The notes: generated from the sequence alone by a model not told the origin. A DNA stretch of 64,000 nt from Blepharisma japonicum (GCA_949751835.1 CATKHK010000004.1:124001-188000), one strand, 5' to 3'; numbered from the stretch's first letter, positions 21,076 through 32,463 are shown. Translations and numbers: made by a program.

Positions 21076-21147
21076 GGCTACTTGGTCTAGTGGTATGATT
21101 CTCCGTTCGGGTCGGAGAGGTCCCGGGTTCGATTCCCGGAGTGGCCC
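21076..21147 (+). tRNA. tRNA-Pro (anticodon CGG)
   Basis: The cloverleaf is clear: acceptor GGCTACT/AGTGGCC, anticodon stem CTCCG/CGGAG with loop TTCGGGT, and T stem with B box GGTTCGATTCC. The sequence is close to the usual eukaryotic tRNA-Pro. No intron or encoded CCA. Five T follow immediately (21148-21152) as a Pol III terminator. Confidence 0.95.
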
Positions 21148-21289
21148 TTTTTGGATGTATCTTAATTAACGGAGTGATTAATTAGTAGCAGCTTTCTTAG
21201 ATGCTACAAGATGATCAAATAATAAAATTACATTTAAGGTTTTTAAAATCCTAAAAATATTTGCCACTATTTACTTTGTTCTCAAAATA

Positions 21290-21880
21290 TTAACAGCATT
21301 TCTTTTTTCTAATCCTATCATCCTTCTCCAAAGTCACCCTATTTTCTATATTCCTCCCAATCAGACTACTATTTTTCTTCATCGCCACCTTTATCATTTC
21401 TTCAAAAGCTGCCTCTACATTATCTCCCATCTTTGCACTTGTTGATATAAAAGGAATTTTGTAAAAATCAGCCAAAGACCTTCCATCGCTTTCAGAAACT
21501 GCTATAGGCTGATCACACTTATTAGCAACTAATATGATGGCAGTATCTTTTGGTGCGTTATCTTCAATGATTTTCATTCATTTTTGAGTATCTTCAAAGG
21601 ACTTTCTATTAGTTACATCATATACCATCAGTGCTCCGTTTAATCTGTGAAACATATCTCTCGGCAAAGCCTTTTGGTAAACTTCTTGCCCAGCAGTATC
21701 CCAAATCTTGATTTTTCAGTTTCTTCCTTGGAAATTAAAAACTTTTACTCCTACGTCAATTCCTATTGTATTTATGTGAGAAACTCGAAATTGCTGGCTG
21801 GTGAATCTTAGCATTAAGCAGGTTTTGCCTACAGACCCATTCCCTATTAAAATGCATTTGAAGTCATCATAATAGTCCAT
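21290..21880 (-). CDS. Rab-family small GTPase, 196 aa
   Basis: With two TGA codons read as Trp the frame runs from ATG 21880 to the C-terminal KKKCC. All GTPase motifs are present: GNGSVGKT (P-loop), TIGID (switch I region), WDTAGQE (switch II), NKCD and TSAK. The C-terminal Cys pair is the prenylation signal of Rabs. Such proteins cycle between membrane and cytosol and direct vesicle traffic. The subfamily is uncertain: the core resembles the Rab1/Rab8 group, but ciliate Rabs are highly expanded. Confidence 0.92.
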
Positions 21881-22026
21881 TTTTACAAATTCTCCTATTT
21901 TCTAAGCGTATATGAAAATTATATATCATACTTTTCATTTACTTAAAAAGTAGAAAAAATATCACTTTCTTATCGTAACAAATCAGTTTCAAAGTATATA
22001 CCGTAGTCATTGGACGCAATTTATAA

Positions 22027-24696
22027 ATGGAAAAAAGTAAGATTTCAAGAAACATTTCTATGAGAAGAAGCTCTATCGAAGAACAGAAAAAGGTTCCAAG
22101 AAATCCAGTGCCCCGAAAAGAAGTAAAAAAGAAAGCTCCAGTTGTAGATACTCGTAAAGTAAGCGGGACTTCTCTAGATGCTCCTAATGCATTAGTAGTA
22201 GATAAACCTAAAACTTCAAGAGATAAAGAACTGATAAACGCAGCTTTAAACAAACACTTTATTTTTACAAGTCTTGCTGATGAAAATAGAGGAATTTTGA
22301 TAGAGCATATGAAGCATTACACTTTAAGCCCAGGAGAGATCGTTTTTGAGCAAGATCAGCCAGGGAATACCTTTTTTATTATTGCGTCAGGCAAAGTGGA
22401 TGTCTTAGTAAGCAGGAAAAAAGTTAAGGTTTTAGGCCCAGGCGACAGTTTTGGAGAACTTGCATTACTTCATGACTCCCCAAGATCAGCTACAATCCAA
22501 ACTTCTGAGCGGACAACCTTATGAGGACTTGACCGGAAAACTTTTCGTCATGCAGTAGAAACAGTAAATGCTCAGAATTACCAAGAAAATAAACGATTTA
22601 TAGAGAGTGTCCCTTTATTTCGTATATTAACCGCTGTACAAAGAGATGCACTAGTAGGCTCATTATCTACATTAAAATTTAGAGCAGGAGAAAGAATCGT
22701 CAGTGAAGGTGACCCAGGCGATTTATTTTACGTCGTTAAAGAAGGTATTGTATCATGCACACAAGGAGGTAGAGAAATAAGACAAATGTACAGAGGCGAT
22801 TTCTTTGGGGAACAAGCTTTACTATATAATTGTGTGAGAACAGCGTCTGTAAATGCTGTAGACGACGTTAAATGTGTGGCAATTGGAAGAGAAAGACTTA
22901 CAAAGGCACTGGGAAATCATCTTCAAGATATTATATATCAGAACACCAAAAGGATGGCTATAGATAAGAGCGAAACTTTAAGGCAGCTAAATAAAGAACA
23001 GTGTGATAGGCTTATAAATGCCCTGAAGATTGTGACTTATGCGAAAAATCAAATAGTGATTGGAGCAAATACACATAAAGGGTTTCACTTGTGGATGGTC
23101 ATGAAAGGAAAATTGGTTTCAAGAATTGAAAATAAGAAAACTGAAGTTTTTAGTTGTATTGGGGATGTCGAAATTACACAGCCACCTCAAGGAGCATATT
23201 CTGAAGACATTATAGCAGACTGTGAATCCATTATTGCAGAATGCACCAGAGAAGAATTCGAACATTGCATAGGAGGGTTTTTCGAGCAAGTTACCTCTAA
23301 CAACGAAGCTCACTCAATCTTAAAACGAGTCGAGCTTCTCCGAGGAATGCCACCTGATCGCTTTCAAGCCTTAATCCTCGCTTTACAAATAAATGAATTC
23401 AGAGACCAAGAAGTAATTGTTCAGCAAAACAACCCAGGTGACTGTTTTTACATTATAAAATCAGGCAAAGTTGACGTGTTTAAAGATGGGCATAATGTCA
23501 GGACTATTACAAAGCATGATTATTTTGGAGAAAGAAGCGTCCTTTTTAATCAGTTTAGAAGTGCTACGGTGGTGGCTAATGGAGAAGTTACATGTTGGGT
23601 GCTGCGTCAAAGGGATTTTTTGAGCATTATTGATGAAAATATAAGAACACATCTGGAAAAACGTATAGAACTCCAAGATGATCATATTACATTAGATGAT
23701 TTAATTATAGTAAAACTGCTTGGAAAAGGAATGTTTGGGAATGTATTTTTGGCAGCTCATAAGAATAAAAAATGTCTTTATGCGTTGAAAACTGTTCACA
23801 GGCAAAAAATTGAAAGGTTTGAAATACAAGAAAATCTTGTTTTAGAGAGAAAAATTTTACTGCAGCTTGACCACACCTTGATTTTAAAACTTGTCGCTAC
23901 ATTTAAAGACTCAGCCCGAATTTATTTTCTAACTGAATTTGTCCGAGGTATGGACTTATTCGATGTTTTACGGCAGCTGAATTTAGTTACTGACAAAGAT
24001 GCTAAATTTTATGTGGCTTGCCTTATCATTATATTAGAGTATTTACATGAGCGAGACATTATATATAGAGACCTAAAGCCTGAAAATGTGATGATAGACG
24101 AAGATGGTTATCCAAAACTTATTGATTTCGGAACAGCCAAAATTGTCCATGGCAGAACTTATACTATTGTAGGGACTCCTCATTATATGGCTCCTGAAGT
24201 TATTGTTGGAAAAGGTTACAGTGTAGCTGTTGATTATTGAAGCATAGGTATCATGCTTTATGAGTTTATGTGTGGAGGAGTTCCATTTGGAGAAGAAGAG
24301 GAAGACCCCTTTGAGATTTATGAAAAAGTTCTTGAAAGAAGGCTTATTTATCCTTCATTTGTTGACTTAAGAATGCCATCAAAACCTATTATAGAGCAAT
24401 TATTAAGTAAAAATCCAGCAATGAGGACTGGAGGAAGTATTGAAAACTTGAAAAATCATCCGTGGTTTAATGGATATAATTGGGTATTTTTTATGTAGGA
24501 CCATTTAATAAGCAGGCAAATAGAGTCACCATATAAGCCAAGATTGCATGATCTGAATAGAGATATTCAAGCTGCAATGAAAAATGGAAGAAATTTGACA
24601 GAAATTATAGCGATGGAAGAAGCAAATGATGAAATACAGCCTTCTAAGCATAAAAAGAGTGGCTCTGCAAATCCAAATTGGGATGCAGAATTTTAA
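22027..24696 (+). CDS. PKG: cGMP-dependent protein kinase with four CNB domains
   Basis: UGA-Trp codons at 22522 (LWGLDRKTFR) and 24238 (VDYWSIG) and a 15-nt intron at 24484-24498 (GTATTTTTTATGTAG) give an 884-residue protein. Four cyclic-nucleotide-binding domains follow each other: A near 98-170 (SFGELALL...PRSAT), B near 192-290 (FFGEQALL...RTASV), a degenerate C without this cassette, and D near 440-530 (YFGERSVL...FRSATV). The kinase domain (about 558-815) has GKGMFGNV, YALK, YRDLKPEN, DFG, MAPE and a Thr gatekeeper in YFLTEFV. This is the alveolate PKG layout, in which cGMP binding releases the C-terminal kinase. The AGC tail is encoded after the intron. Confidence 0.95.
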
Positions 24697-24758
24697 AGTA
24701 ACAAAAGTTACGGAAGTTATACATAATGATAGTTTTACGATAAAATAGCTCTCAAAAT

Positions 24759-25724
24759 TTACGTAGAAATTTTCTTCACTTTATCGTGTTCAGAAAAGCT
24801 TCTGAAATGTTTATGTGGAGTAATTTCAAACTTTTTCATCATCGATATTTTTTTATACGAGTTATTTGCTTCATTTCACATCCCATAAGGTGATGAATCC
24901 TTTGGTAATTCATTCCCTATTGATTTTCCAGGCGTTTTGCGAATTTTTACATCTTTTAATGGTGTTCCACCTTTTATTTGACTATTGTATCTCAAAATAC
25001 CTAACGATTTTTCTTCTTGTTTCTTTTTTAAGTAACCTGAGCTTAAAATTGCTCTTTTTTCTAGTTTTTTAAGGTCAATAATATCAGGTGGAATATTTTT
25101 TGTCTGATTTCTCAATTTATCAAGCTCCTTCTCTTTTTCTTCTAAAATTATTTTTAATTTTGTGCATTCCACTTCTAGCATTTTAATATTTTTTTCTTTA
25201 CCTTCATTATCTTCTAACAACTTCTGCAGCCTATTTTCGTATTTTTTCTTGATCTTATCTATTTCTTTATAGTTTTCTCGGTATGAGACTGCTTTTTCTT
25301 CTTTATTTGTGATCGGGCTATGGTCCAATTTGATGTCTAATTTTAGATTCAATTGGTTTTTGTGTTTTTGAGAAATTTTATTAATTTTTTCATATTCCTC
25401 AACCTTACTTTTGGCAATATCCAGCTGAAGTTTCATTTGCTGCTCAATTTGTATATGGACCCTTGCTTCTGCTTCAAGTTTTTGAAGCATCGTTTCAAAT
25501 TGTTCTGCACGTCTCATAAGTTCAGCTGAATCAGTGCTTTTGAAATCCCTTTTAAAATCAAGTAACTCTGTGATAATGTCTTTTAAGTTTTCCAAAATTT
25601 CTGGAGGCTGCAGTGCATCAAGAGTGTCTATTTCTTCTTGTGTCATAGGAGCTTCATCTATATCACAATTAGCCAAAAACGTATATCTGAAAAGCTCATA
25701 AATTTTGTTGCCTATATCTTCCAT
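24759..25724 (-). CDS. Coiled-coil protein, 321 aa
   Basis: The frame continues past a UGA-Trp at 24876-24878 to TAA at 24759-24761. The N-terminal 90 residues are acidic and helical with two Pro breaks (APMTQEEIDTLDALQPPE). Residues 85-225 form a long coiled coil. The C-terminal part is basic with a TPLKDVKIRKTPGKS segment and ends SFSEHDKVKKIST. No family is recognised. Its stop lies 62 bp from the stop of the convergent PKG gene. Confidence 0.78.
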
Positions 25725-25827
25725 GATATAGATTGCCTTTTAAATTTATAAAAATTGATTCATTTCATATAAAAAATTAATTGGTGATTTTAATGGAAAA
25801 TTACTGATAAAGAAATAATTAATTTTA

Positions 25828-26475
25828 ATGGTTATTACTTTTGTGCCTTATCCAGATATAAAAAAAAGCTTATCTTCATTAGATGATAGAAGACTTGGCA
25901 AACAGAGAGTAGAAGCCTATCAGATTATACAAGCTCTTACAGAAAAAAATAAAAAGAAAAAAGGCTGGACAAAGCATCCAGCTACACTGATGTGAAAAGG
26001 ATATGAAAACTGTTTGAAATTTTACCTTAATGAGTGCATAAAAGAATGAATTTCAAGAGAAAAAGTCAACAATTTGCCACTATTTGACGTTGATGAAGAG
26101 TCTATTGAATATCCATGGTGGTGGGGGTGGGAAATTTTCCATCAAAGCCATATGTGCGCGTTAATGAGAAAAAATCCATGGGATTATGAAGGGTTTAAGA
26201 GTGAAATTAAAGATTTCATGATTAATTATGGGTATGTGTGGCCAAGCAAGTGCTCTGAGGAGGACAAAGAGCAAGAATTTGATGAAGAGTTAGCGAAAAG
26301 GATCTGTGCAGAGATTAATCCATTGCAATTAAGGCCGTTTTGTAAACAAGAAGGCTGTCGAAATTTCCAGAAACATGAAATGAAGGGTAAGAAAATGGTT
26401 TTTAAAAATTATTGCGGAGTCCATTTGAATAGGAGACCAAAAGGGAAGAAAAAGAAAACTGAAGAAGATTCTTAA
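25828..26475 (+). CDS. Pyr_excise/endonuclease V-like DNA glycosylase family protein, 215 aa
   Basis: Reading two TGA codons as Trp (LMWKGYEN, KEWISREK) gives a protein opening MVITFVPYPD, then LDDRRLGKQRVEAYQI, HPATLMWKGYENCLKFYLNECIKEW and YPWWWGWEIFHQSHMCALMRK. This is the pattern of the bacterial and phage proteins of the pyrimidine-dimer glycosylase family (MSMEG_6728-like). The C-terminal 50 residues have Cys/His pairs (FCKQEGCRNF, YCGVHLNRR) that look like a zinc-binding extension. The activity is inferred from the family only. Such genes are rare in eukaryotes, so transfer from bacteria or viruses is possible. Confidence 0.75.
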
Positions 26476-26752
26476 TTAATTCAAAAAAGCATTATTTAGA
26501 ATAATAATTTTTTAAAGTTTTAAGCAATTTCAGAACTAATCAGTAATCATTTAAAAACAGTAAGGATTACTAACAAAATAGGAAGAAAATATAAATAAAT
26601 TAAAATTTGTTAAATATCATAACGGGTTTCTATCTGAAATAATTTTTTCTTTAGAAAATTAATATTAATTGCTACCAATATTAATCACAGTTATTGCTCT
26701 TGAAACAGTCAAAATAATTATTCTTTATTAAAAAGAATTAATATATATCACT

Positions 26753-27715
26753 ATGTCTGATGATTTAGCAAATAGTTTCATTCTATGTTTCAGCACAGTG
26801 GGTTCTATAATTACAGGACTCTTTACTTACACACATACCCGCAACTATTTTCAGCTAAAAAATCTCAAAGAAATGTCAGTCAGCGAATTATCTACATCTA
26901 AAAGCTTATCATCACTTATATGTGTATCAGGATCTGTAAGCACTCATAATATGTTCGACGTAATTTAAAAATAGTCCCGGACAAGCAAAGAAGACCTAAA
27001 AGTTGTGTATTCTAATTACATAGAAGCCCGATACCCTCAATTTCATCGTCTCGGCAAGCCAAGTTCTGCTATCAACAAAAAATCAATCAAAGAATTTTCC
27101 TTAAAAGAAGGAAAACATGAAATATTTATTCAACCAACTGATGAAACTGATGTTAATGTACTGCGAGCTTATAACCAATCAGGATATCTCCCTATTTCAT
27201 TCTGGACGGCCCTAAAATCATTGATTTCTTCGCTATTTTTTTTCACTAGGTATTTTTACTCATGAAGAGTAGAAGTTTACCAAAGAGTGGTAGAAGATGT
27301 AATTCCAAAAGATTCTGATATATGTGTTATTGGTGAAGTCAAAAAAATTAGTAATAAGCTTACAATAATCCCAGATTGTATTGCTTACTCAAAATCAATT
27401 ATCCTTAATCATAAAAAACCTTGGATATATGTGCTTTGTGGTTTACAGCTGGTTTTCGGGCTTATGCTCATAGGAAGTATAAGCGAAAAACAAAGGAGGA
27501 GAAGAATGAGAAGAGGGAGGGAAGAAAGAAATAGAGAAAATGCGGTGAGAATGTCACCTGGGTTTCAGTGCTGCATTTGTAAAATTAATCCGAGGAATGT
27601 GATTACTGAGCCATGCAAGCATCTGAGTACCTGTTTAAATTGTTGTGAAAATTTAAACGCATGTCCTATATGCCGGGCTCCAATTAATCAGAGGACTAGA
27701 ATTTATTTTACCTAA
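26753..27715 (+). CDS. MUL1: MUL1-like membrane E3 ubiquitin ligase with C-terminal RING
   Basis: A 15-nt intron at 26960-26974 (GTAATTTAAAAATAG) and a UGA-Trp at 27263-27265 give a 315-residue protein. It has an N-terminal membrane segment (SFILCFSTVGSIITGLF), a central MULAN/BAM-like region, a second membrane segment (PWIYVLCGLQLVFGLMLIG), an Arg-rich linker and a RING finger at the end (CCICKINPRNVITEPCKH, CPICRAPI). MUL1 sits in the outer mitochondrial membrane with the RING in the cytosol and acts in mitochondrial dynamics. The layout matches well although overall similarity cannot be measured here. Confidence 0.85.
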
Positions 27716-27812
27716 ATTTGTTTTATTTCATATAAATCGCATTAAAATATTTTTCTATCAACTTCTTCATACACATTTAAATTCTTAACTCTTAAAATGG
27801 CTTATAATATTT

Positions 27813-29396
27813 ATGTCATCTTCAATTCCATTCCCATCACTCCCAGGTTTTGCCCCTCATCATGATCCAACAGTAAAATTTATCTAGAAAACCCAGCATA
27901 AAAGAGTGAGCGCCCAAAAGCAGGAAGAAAATAAAGATTACGTAACTGCTAGCTAGGCTAATCGACCTTTACCATCATATCCACTTCCAAGACGCCAAAG
28001 TCCTGAAAAGCCAGACCAATCGCGTATGGTAGATACTCAATGGCGCTCCACAACTCATTCAGTCCATGTCCCTATGAACTCTGAAGAAATCACAGACCAA
28101 TTTGAGCCGACTTTTGTAAAAATGGACAGACAAGTCTTGCGTTTCTTTGGATACTTCAAAGAGCCAGTCGTTGAAAGCGCAATGGAGCATTTCAGAGTTA
28201 AAAAAATGATTCTTTATTATTACTTAGAGGACCATACTATCTCTGTCATAGAGCCAAGAGAAGTTAATTCAGGTACTCCGCAAGGACCTTTTATAAAGAG
28301 ACAAGCTATACTTAAAGCTGATGGTAGTGGAATGGCTATTGTACCAGGCGATTTAAGGGTTGGGAGCAATATTTTAATTTTTGGCAAAACTATAAGGCTG
28401 GTAGACTGTGATCAGTATACAAGGGAATTTTATGACGTAAATGGAATGCCTCAAGGACCAGCTGAACAGATTCCTGATGACCCATTTGGAAAAAGAAAAG
28501 GAGAAAAAGTTGTTTTGGTAAAAGATGCAGCAATGAAAGAATTTTTAGAAAAATCATTAGGCGGAGGTAGACAAAAGCCCCAAAAACAGTTTTTAGATCA
28601 CGACAGAAAAGTGCTGAGATTTTATTGTTCCAGTGTCGAGCACTTTATTTTGCATTATTATTTAGCTGACGATACCATAGAAATTTTAGAAATTCATTAC
28701 CCAAATGATGGAAAAGTTGAATTTCCAGTTTTTCTCAGAAGAAATAAATTACCCAAAAAATTCGCAATAGGTCAGCCAGGTCAGCAGTCTGAAGAAGATT
28801 ACTTAAAGGAGTATGAGATTGAGCCAAGCATGACAATAGAAATTTATGGCCGCCAATTTCTCATTGATAGTGCTGATGAATTTACAGTGAACTACTACAG
28901 GCAGCATTACAGCAGAGTCTTTCCTATTGGTCCAATTCCTGACCCACCTGAAAGAGAAGTCAATAACATTGTAATTCCACCTCATGATGGCTTAGGAAGT
29001 GAAGAAGACTCCTTAGGCTACGTTTATCGTCTCATTCCTAAGCCTCCTTATAAAGACTACTTCAAATTCATTGACAATTCTCATAGAATCTTAAGGTGGA
29101 CAGCCAGATTTAACTCTCCTCAGCCTGAAGATGTAGAGCGCAAATTTATTATTTCCATGTTTCTTAATGATGATACTATCCAAATCCACGAAATTCCTCA
29201 AAGAAACTCAGGAATTGTGGAAGGAAAATTCTTGATCAGAGGAAGATATAAAAATGAAAACAGAAATAATGAGTTTTTCCACCCTGCTGATTTCATTTTG
29301 GGCACTGATTTGACAATTAATAGGTATAGATTCCACATTGAAAGCTGTGACGAGCATACTCAAAAGTGGATGGAGCAGTATTTGGGCCAATATTAA
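27813..29396 (+). CDS. EFHC1: EFHC-like axonemal protein with three DM10 domains, 517 aa
   Basis: Two 15-nt introns (27873-27887 and 27942-27956, both ending TAG) separate two small exons of 20 and 18 codons from the main exon. Their removal extends the protein upstream to MSSSIPFPSLPGFAP. Three DM10 domains lie near residues 93-200, 253-353 and 413-517, spaced almost as in human EFHC1. Repeated cues are VLRFF, YYLEDHTI, ILRW and LNDDTIQIHE. EFHC/Rib72 proteins are microtubule inner proteins of ciliary doublets. The C-terminal EF-hand region found in EFHC1 is absent. Its stop is 35 bp from that of the convergent LRRCC1-like gene. Confidence 0.92.
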
Positions 29397-29431
29397 GTAA
29401 TACTTAATAATATAGAAATTTATTTATTAAT

Positions 29432-32140
29432 TTATGAAAACAACCTAGTCAGCTGAGCAAGCTTTTCGCTGGCTTGTTTTTTCTGGTTATCCATCTCAGT
29501 CAGCAAAATTCTGATTTCTTCTTGCATTTCGCTATTATTTTTCTTGGCATCTTGCAGCTCATATTGAGTTTTGTCTAATTCAATTTCAAGCTCCTTAATA
29601 ATTTTGCTTTTTTCTACACATTCTTTATTCTTCATCGCCAGTGACGTATTTAGTTCATCCCTAAAAAGTTTCAAATCTTTTATAACCAGCTCTTTTTCTT
29701 CAATTTTCTTTTGTGCCTGGCTTTCTTTTTCTTCCTGCAAATTTTTGACCTCTTCTTCAATAGCGTCAATCATTTCTGATTTTTCTTCGAGTTGTTTTTC
29801 TAATTTTTCAATAGTTTCTATATAATCGTTTCTTTTTCCTTCTAATTCTTCAATTTTATTTTCCAGCTCAGAGATATACTCTTCTGATAATGCTAATTTA
29901 TTTTTAATTTTTTCTGTTTCATCGTAGGCATCTTGCAATTTATTTTCATAATTTTCTTTATATTGGTTTTTGTTATTTTGGAAATTCTGAAGCTCTTCTT
30001 CAAGCTGCTTATTAATGTCTTTGAGATCTCGAATGGCGTCGTTTTGGTCTTCTATAATGGCGTTTTTGGTCCCTAAAGTAAGGTCGAGCTCTTTTGATTT
30101 TGCTTCTAAAGCTGCAATTTCTGTGAGGAGAGTTTTTTCGGTTCTTTCGTATTTATTTTTAATGGCTTTTGTAGCGTCTTCAAGCTCACTGATGACTTCT
30201 TTAGCCTCAGTTAGCTCTCGTTTTAGTTTGGAGATTTCGCGATTTTTTAGATGGGACTGGTCTTCTTCTTGGGATAAAGTTTTGTCGGCCGCGTCATATT
30301 TTTCTTTGAGGGTTTGGAATTTTCCTTTCATAACTGCAAGCTCTTCTTCTAATTTCCCAGATTTTTGTTCGCCTTCTAGCTTGAATTTATTTTTTTCTGT
30401 AATTTCTTTGTCAAGTTGTAGCTGCAAATCTTTTATTAATTCTGTTAATTCTCCAATCAGCTCTCTTGAGCTTGTTTCTTTATTTACTGACATTTTAAGC
30501 ATTTCTCTTAAATCTGCTACATCTTTTCCTATCTCGTTAAGTTCAATTTCTTTTTCTCTATCTTTATTTTTTAATTGAAGCTCACTGGCTGATAAATTTT
30601 TTTCCAATTCATATATTTTCTGCCTCAACTCTTCTTTTTCCGCATAAATTAAATTTTGAGTTTTTTCTTTTTCTTGCTGTGAAATATTTTGTAGTTCCTG
30701 CTTTAAATTAGCTATCATATTTTCTCTACTTTGCATAGCATCTTTAAATTTAATGCTCCAATTTTCATCAAATTTAGCATTCATTTCTAAAATTTCATAA
30801 TTTTTTCTCTTAATTTCCATAAGCTCTTCATCTTTATTTTCCAAATTTTTGCACAAATCATCATATTTATTCTGCAGCTCTTCATATCTTTTTAAAGCCT
30901 GTGAAGCGCTTTCTAAAGCTTGACTATGAATCTGTGTTAAAGCAGTTTGTGCTGATTTTAATTCATTTTTAAGATCCATATTCTGCTTTTCTAATATTTT
31001 TAATTTTTCTTGTTTTCTATAAGAATCGTCCATAGTCTGCTGTGCAGCTCTTTGACACTCTCCAAGATCTTTCATCATAGAAGCTACTTGGCCATGAAGA
31101 TCTTCGAGCATTTTGTCTTTAGAGCTTGCTGCTAGATGAGCTCTTTTTAAGTCTTCTTCTAGCCCAGACACCTGCGCTTCTTTTGCTAAACAAGATTTTC
31201 TCAATTTTTTGCACTCTTTTTCAAGCTCAATACTTTCATATTTCGCCTCAGCTAGGCCTGTTTCATAGCTTTTCGTCCTTTGTATCCAATATTCTTCAGT
31301 TACCTGAAATTTATAACAAATATCTTTATATTCTTCATATAAATTATTATTTTGTTGCTGGAGCCTTATGATTTCTTGTTTATAAGCTTGGTCATTATTA
31401 ACAAGTTGGGTTTCTATAAGCTCTATTTTATTTTCTTTAGGTTTTGGAGTTTCTTTTATAGGCTCAGGCTGAGTGATTTTTATGGGCTCAGGAGATTTAT
31501 TTTGAGGTGGCGGGATATTTTCTTCTTCACGAATTTTAGGAGGTGATGGCTGGGCTCTTTGTGGATTTAACATCTGTTGGTCTAAATATTTAATTTTTGG
31601 AGCACACTGTAAAATTGTATAAGAGTATTCTGGCATTTTGCAGACTGGGTTTGTTCCGTTTTGGCTTTGAAAAGCTACATCTTCTAAATTTTGGCAGCCT
31701 GCTAAATACCGAAGCTCAGATAATTGGGAAATATTATTTCCTCTGATATCAAGTTGTTTGAAATTTGGATATTGTGGGCCGTATAACTGTCGTAAATTAT
31801 AAAGTGATGAGATTTTATTGAAGCTGAGATTTAATTTTTCCAAAGAAAATAGTTCACTGAGTCCATTAATAACTCTAATCCCATTACAGGATAAATCAAG
31901 AATTCTTAATTGCTTCATATCGTGAAGACTTTCTATTCGTTGTATTGAGTTTGAAGATAAATTTATTTCTATTAAATTTGTGAGCTGCTCGATTCCTTGC
32001 ATTGAAATCAATTTTGAACAATGGAGGACCCTTAATTTCTTTATAGAAAGATCACTAGATAGTTCAGGAATGTCACTTAGTGCTTGAATATTTGCTCCGT
32101 AACATGAAAATTCTTTAGGAAATTCATCAAAGTCTTCCAT
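29432..32140 (-). CDS. LRRCC1: LRRCC1/VFL1-like centriolar protein, 902 aa
   Basis: The N-terminal 190 residues are SDS22-type leucine-rich repeats (LTNLIEINLSSNSI, MKQLRILDLSCNGI, LFSLEKLNLSFNKI, FKQLDIRGNNI) with the usual cap. A Pro-rich linker (NPQRAQPSPPKIREEEN) follows, and from about residue 235 to the end there is continuous coiled coil. This is the LRRCC1/CLERC and Chlamydomonas VFL1 architecture, a distal centriole protein that sets basal-body orientation. One uninterrupted frame without introns. It is slightly shorter than human LRRCC1 (about 1030 residues). It neighbours other ciliary genes. Confidence 0.88.
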   Translation of the reverse strand: MEDFDEFPKEFSCYGANIQALSDIPELSSDLSIKKLRVLHCSKLISMQGIEQLTNLIEINLSSNSIQRIESLHDMKQLRILDLSCNGIRVINGLSELFSLEKLNLSFNKISSLYNLRQLYGPQYPNFKQLDIRGNNISQLSELRYLAGCQNLEDVAFQSQNGTNPVCKMPEYSYTILQCAPKIKYLDQQMLNPQRAQPSPPKIREEENIPPPQNKSPEPIKITQPEPIKETPKPKENKIELIETQLVNNDQAYKQEIIRLQQQNNNLYEEYKDICYKFQVTEEYWIQRTKSYETGLAEAKYESIELEKECKKLRKSCLAKEAQVSGLEEDLKRAHLAASSKDKMLEDLHGQVASMMKDLGECQRAAQQTMDDSYRKQEKLKILEKQNMDLKNELKSAQTALTQIHSQALESASQALKRYEELQNKYDDLCKNLENKDEELMEIKRKNYEILEMNAKFDENWSIKFKDAMQSRENMIANLKQELQNISQQEKEKTQNLIYAEKEELRQKIYELEKNLSASELQLKNKDREKEIELNEIGKDVADLREMLKMSVNKETSSRELIGELTELIKDLQLQLDKEITEKNKFKLEGEQKSGKLEEELAVMKGKFQTLKEKYDAADKTLSQEEDQSHLKNREISKLKRELTEAKEVISELEDATKAIKNKYERTEKTLLTEIAALEAKSKELDLTLGTKNAIIEDQNDAIRDLKDINKQLEEELQNFQNNKNQYKENYENKLQDAYDETEKIKNKLALSEEYISELENKIEELEGKRNDYIETIEKLEKQLEEKSEMIDAIEEEVKNLQEEKESQAQKKIEEKELVIKDLKLFRDELNTSLAMKNKECVEKSKIIKELEIELDKTQYELQDAKKNNSEMQEEIRILLTEMDNQKKQASEKLAQLTRLFS

Positions 32141-32262
32141 TTAAAATTTTATGAATTAAATCCAGCTATGCTTGCTTTAAAGATAATATTATAAAGCTTA
32201 TTATTCTTTTTATTGGGAATTAATCGTTATGAGCGAAATTTATAAAATAGAAAACATCTCAG

Positions 32263-32463
32263 TTATTTAGGTCTTGAAATGGTATCTACATGCTTTTTTT
32301 GCTCTTCTCTTAAAGTCTCAAAATATCTTGCAGAAAAAGCAATGATATCGGATGGGTTGTTTCTTATGACTTCTTTTGAGTAATTCTTCAAAATCAGTGG
32401 TAGCTCCTCAGGGACTGAAATTTGCTCAGCTGAGAACAATCTCATTTCTTTGATATCTGCCAT
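32263..32463 (-). CDS. Short RIIa-domain protein, 66 aa
   Basis: The core VPEELPLILKNYSKEVIR followed by NPSDIIAFSARYFETL is a dimerisation/docking (RIIa) fold as in PKA regulatory subunits, ROPN1L and SPA17. Such domains bind amphipathic helices of A-kinase anchoring proteins, often in radial spokes and the fibrous sheath. The protein is little more than this domain, similar in size to RIIAD1. Its start lies 47 bp from the TBCE stop on the same strand, within a run of ciliary genes. Confidence 0.85.
   Translation of the reverse strand: MADIKEMRLFSAEQISVPEELPLILKNYSKEVIRNNPSDIIAFSARYFETLREEQKKHVDTISRPK

Noticed and set aside
24634-24760. Possible overlap of the 321-aa coiled-coil gene with the PKG coding end
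   Set aside because: A first reading suggested read-through into PKG, but careful base counting places a TAA at 24759-24761, so the genes do not overlap.
30015-30578. 187-codon plus-strand open frame opposite the LRRCC1-like gene
   Set aside because: It is the mirror of a coiled-coil coding region and is Ser/Phe-rich as expected for the antisense of Glu/Lys codons; there are no domains and the minus strand clearly encodes LRRCC1.
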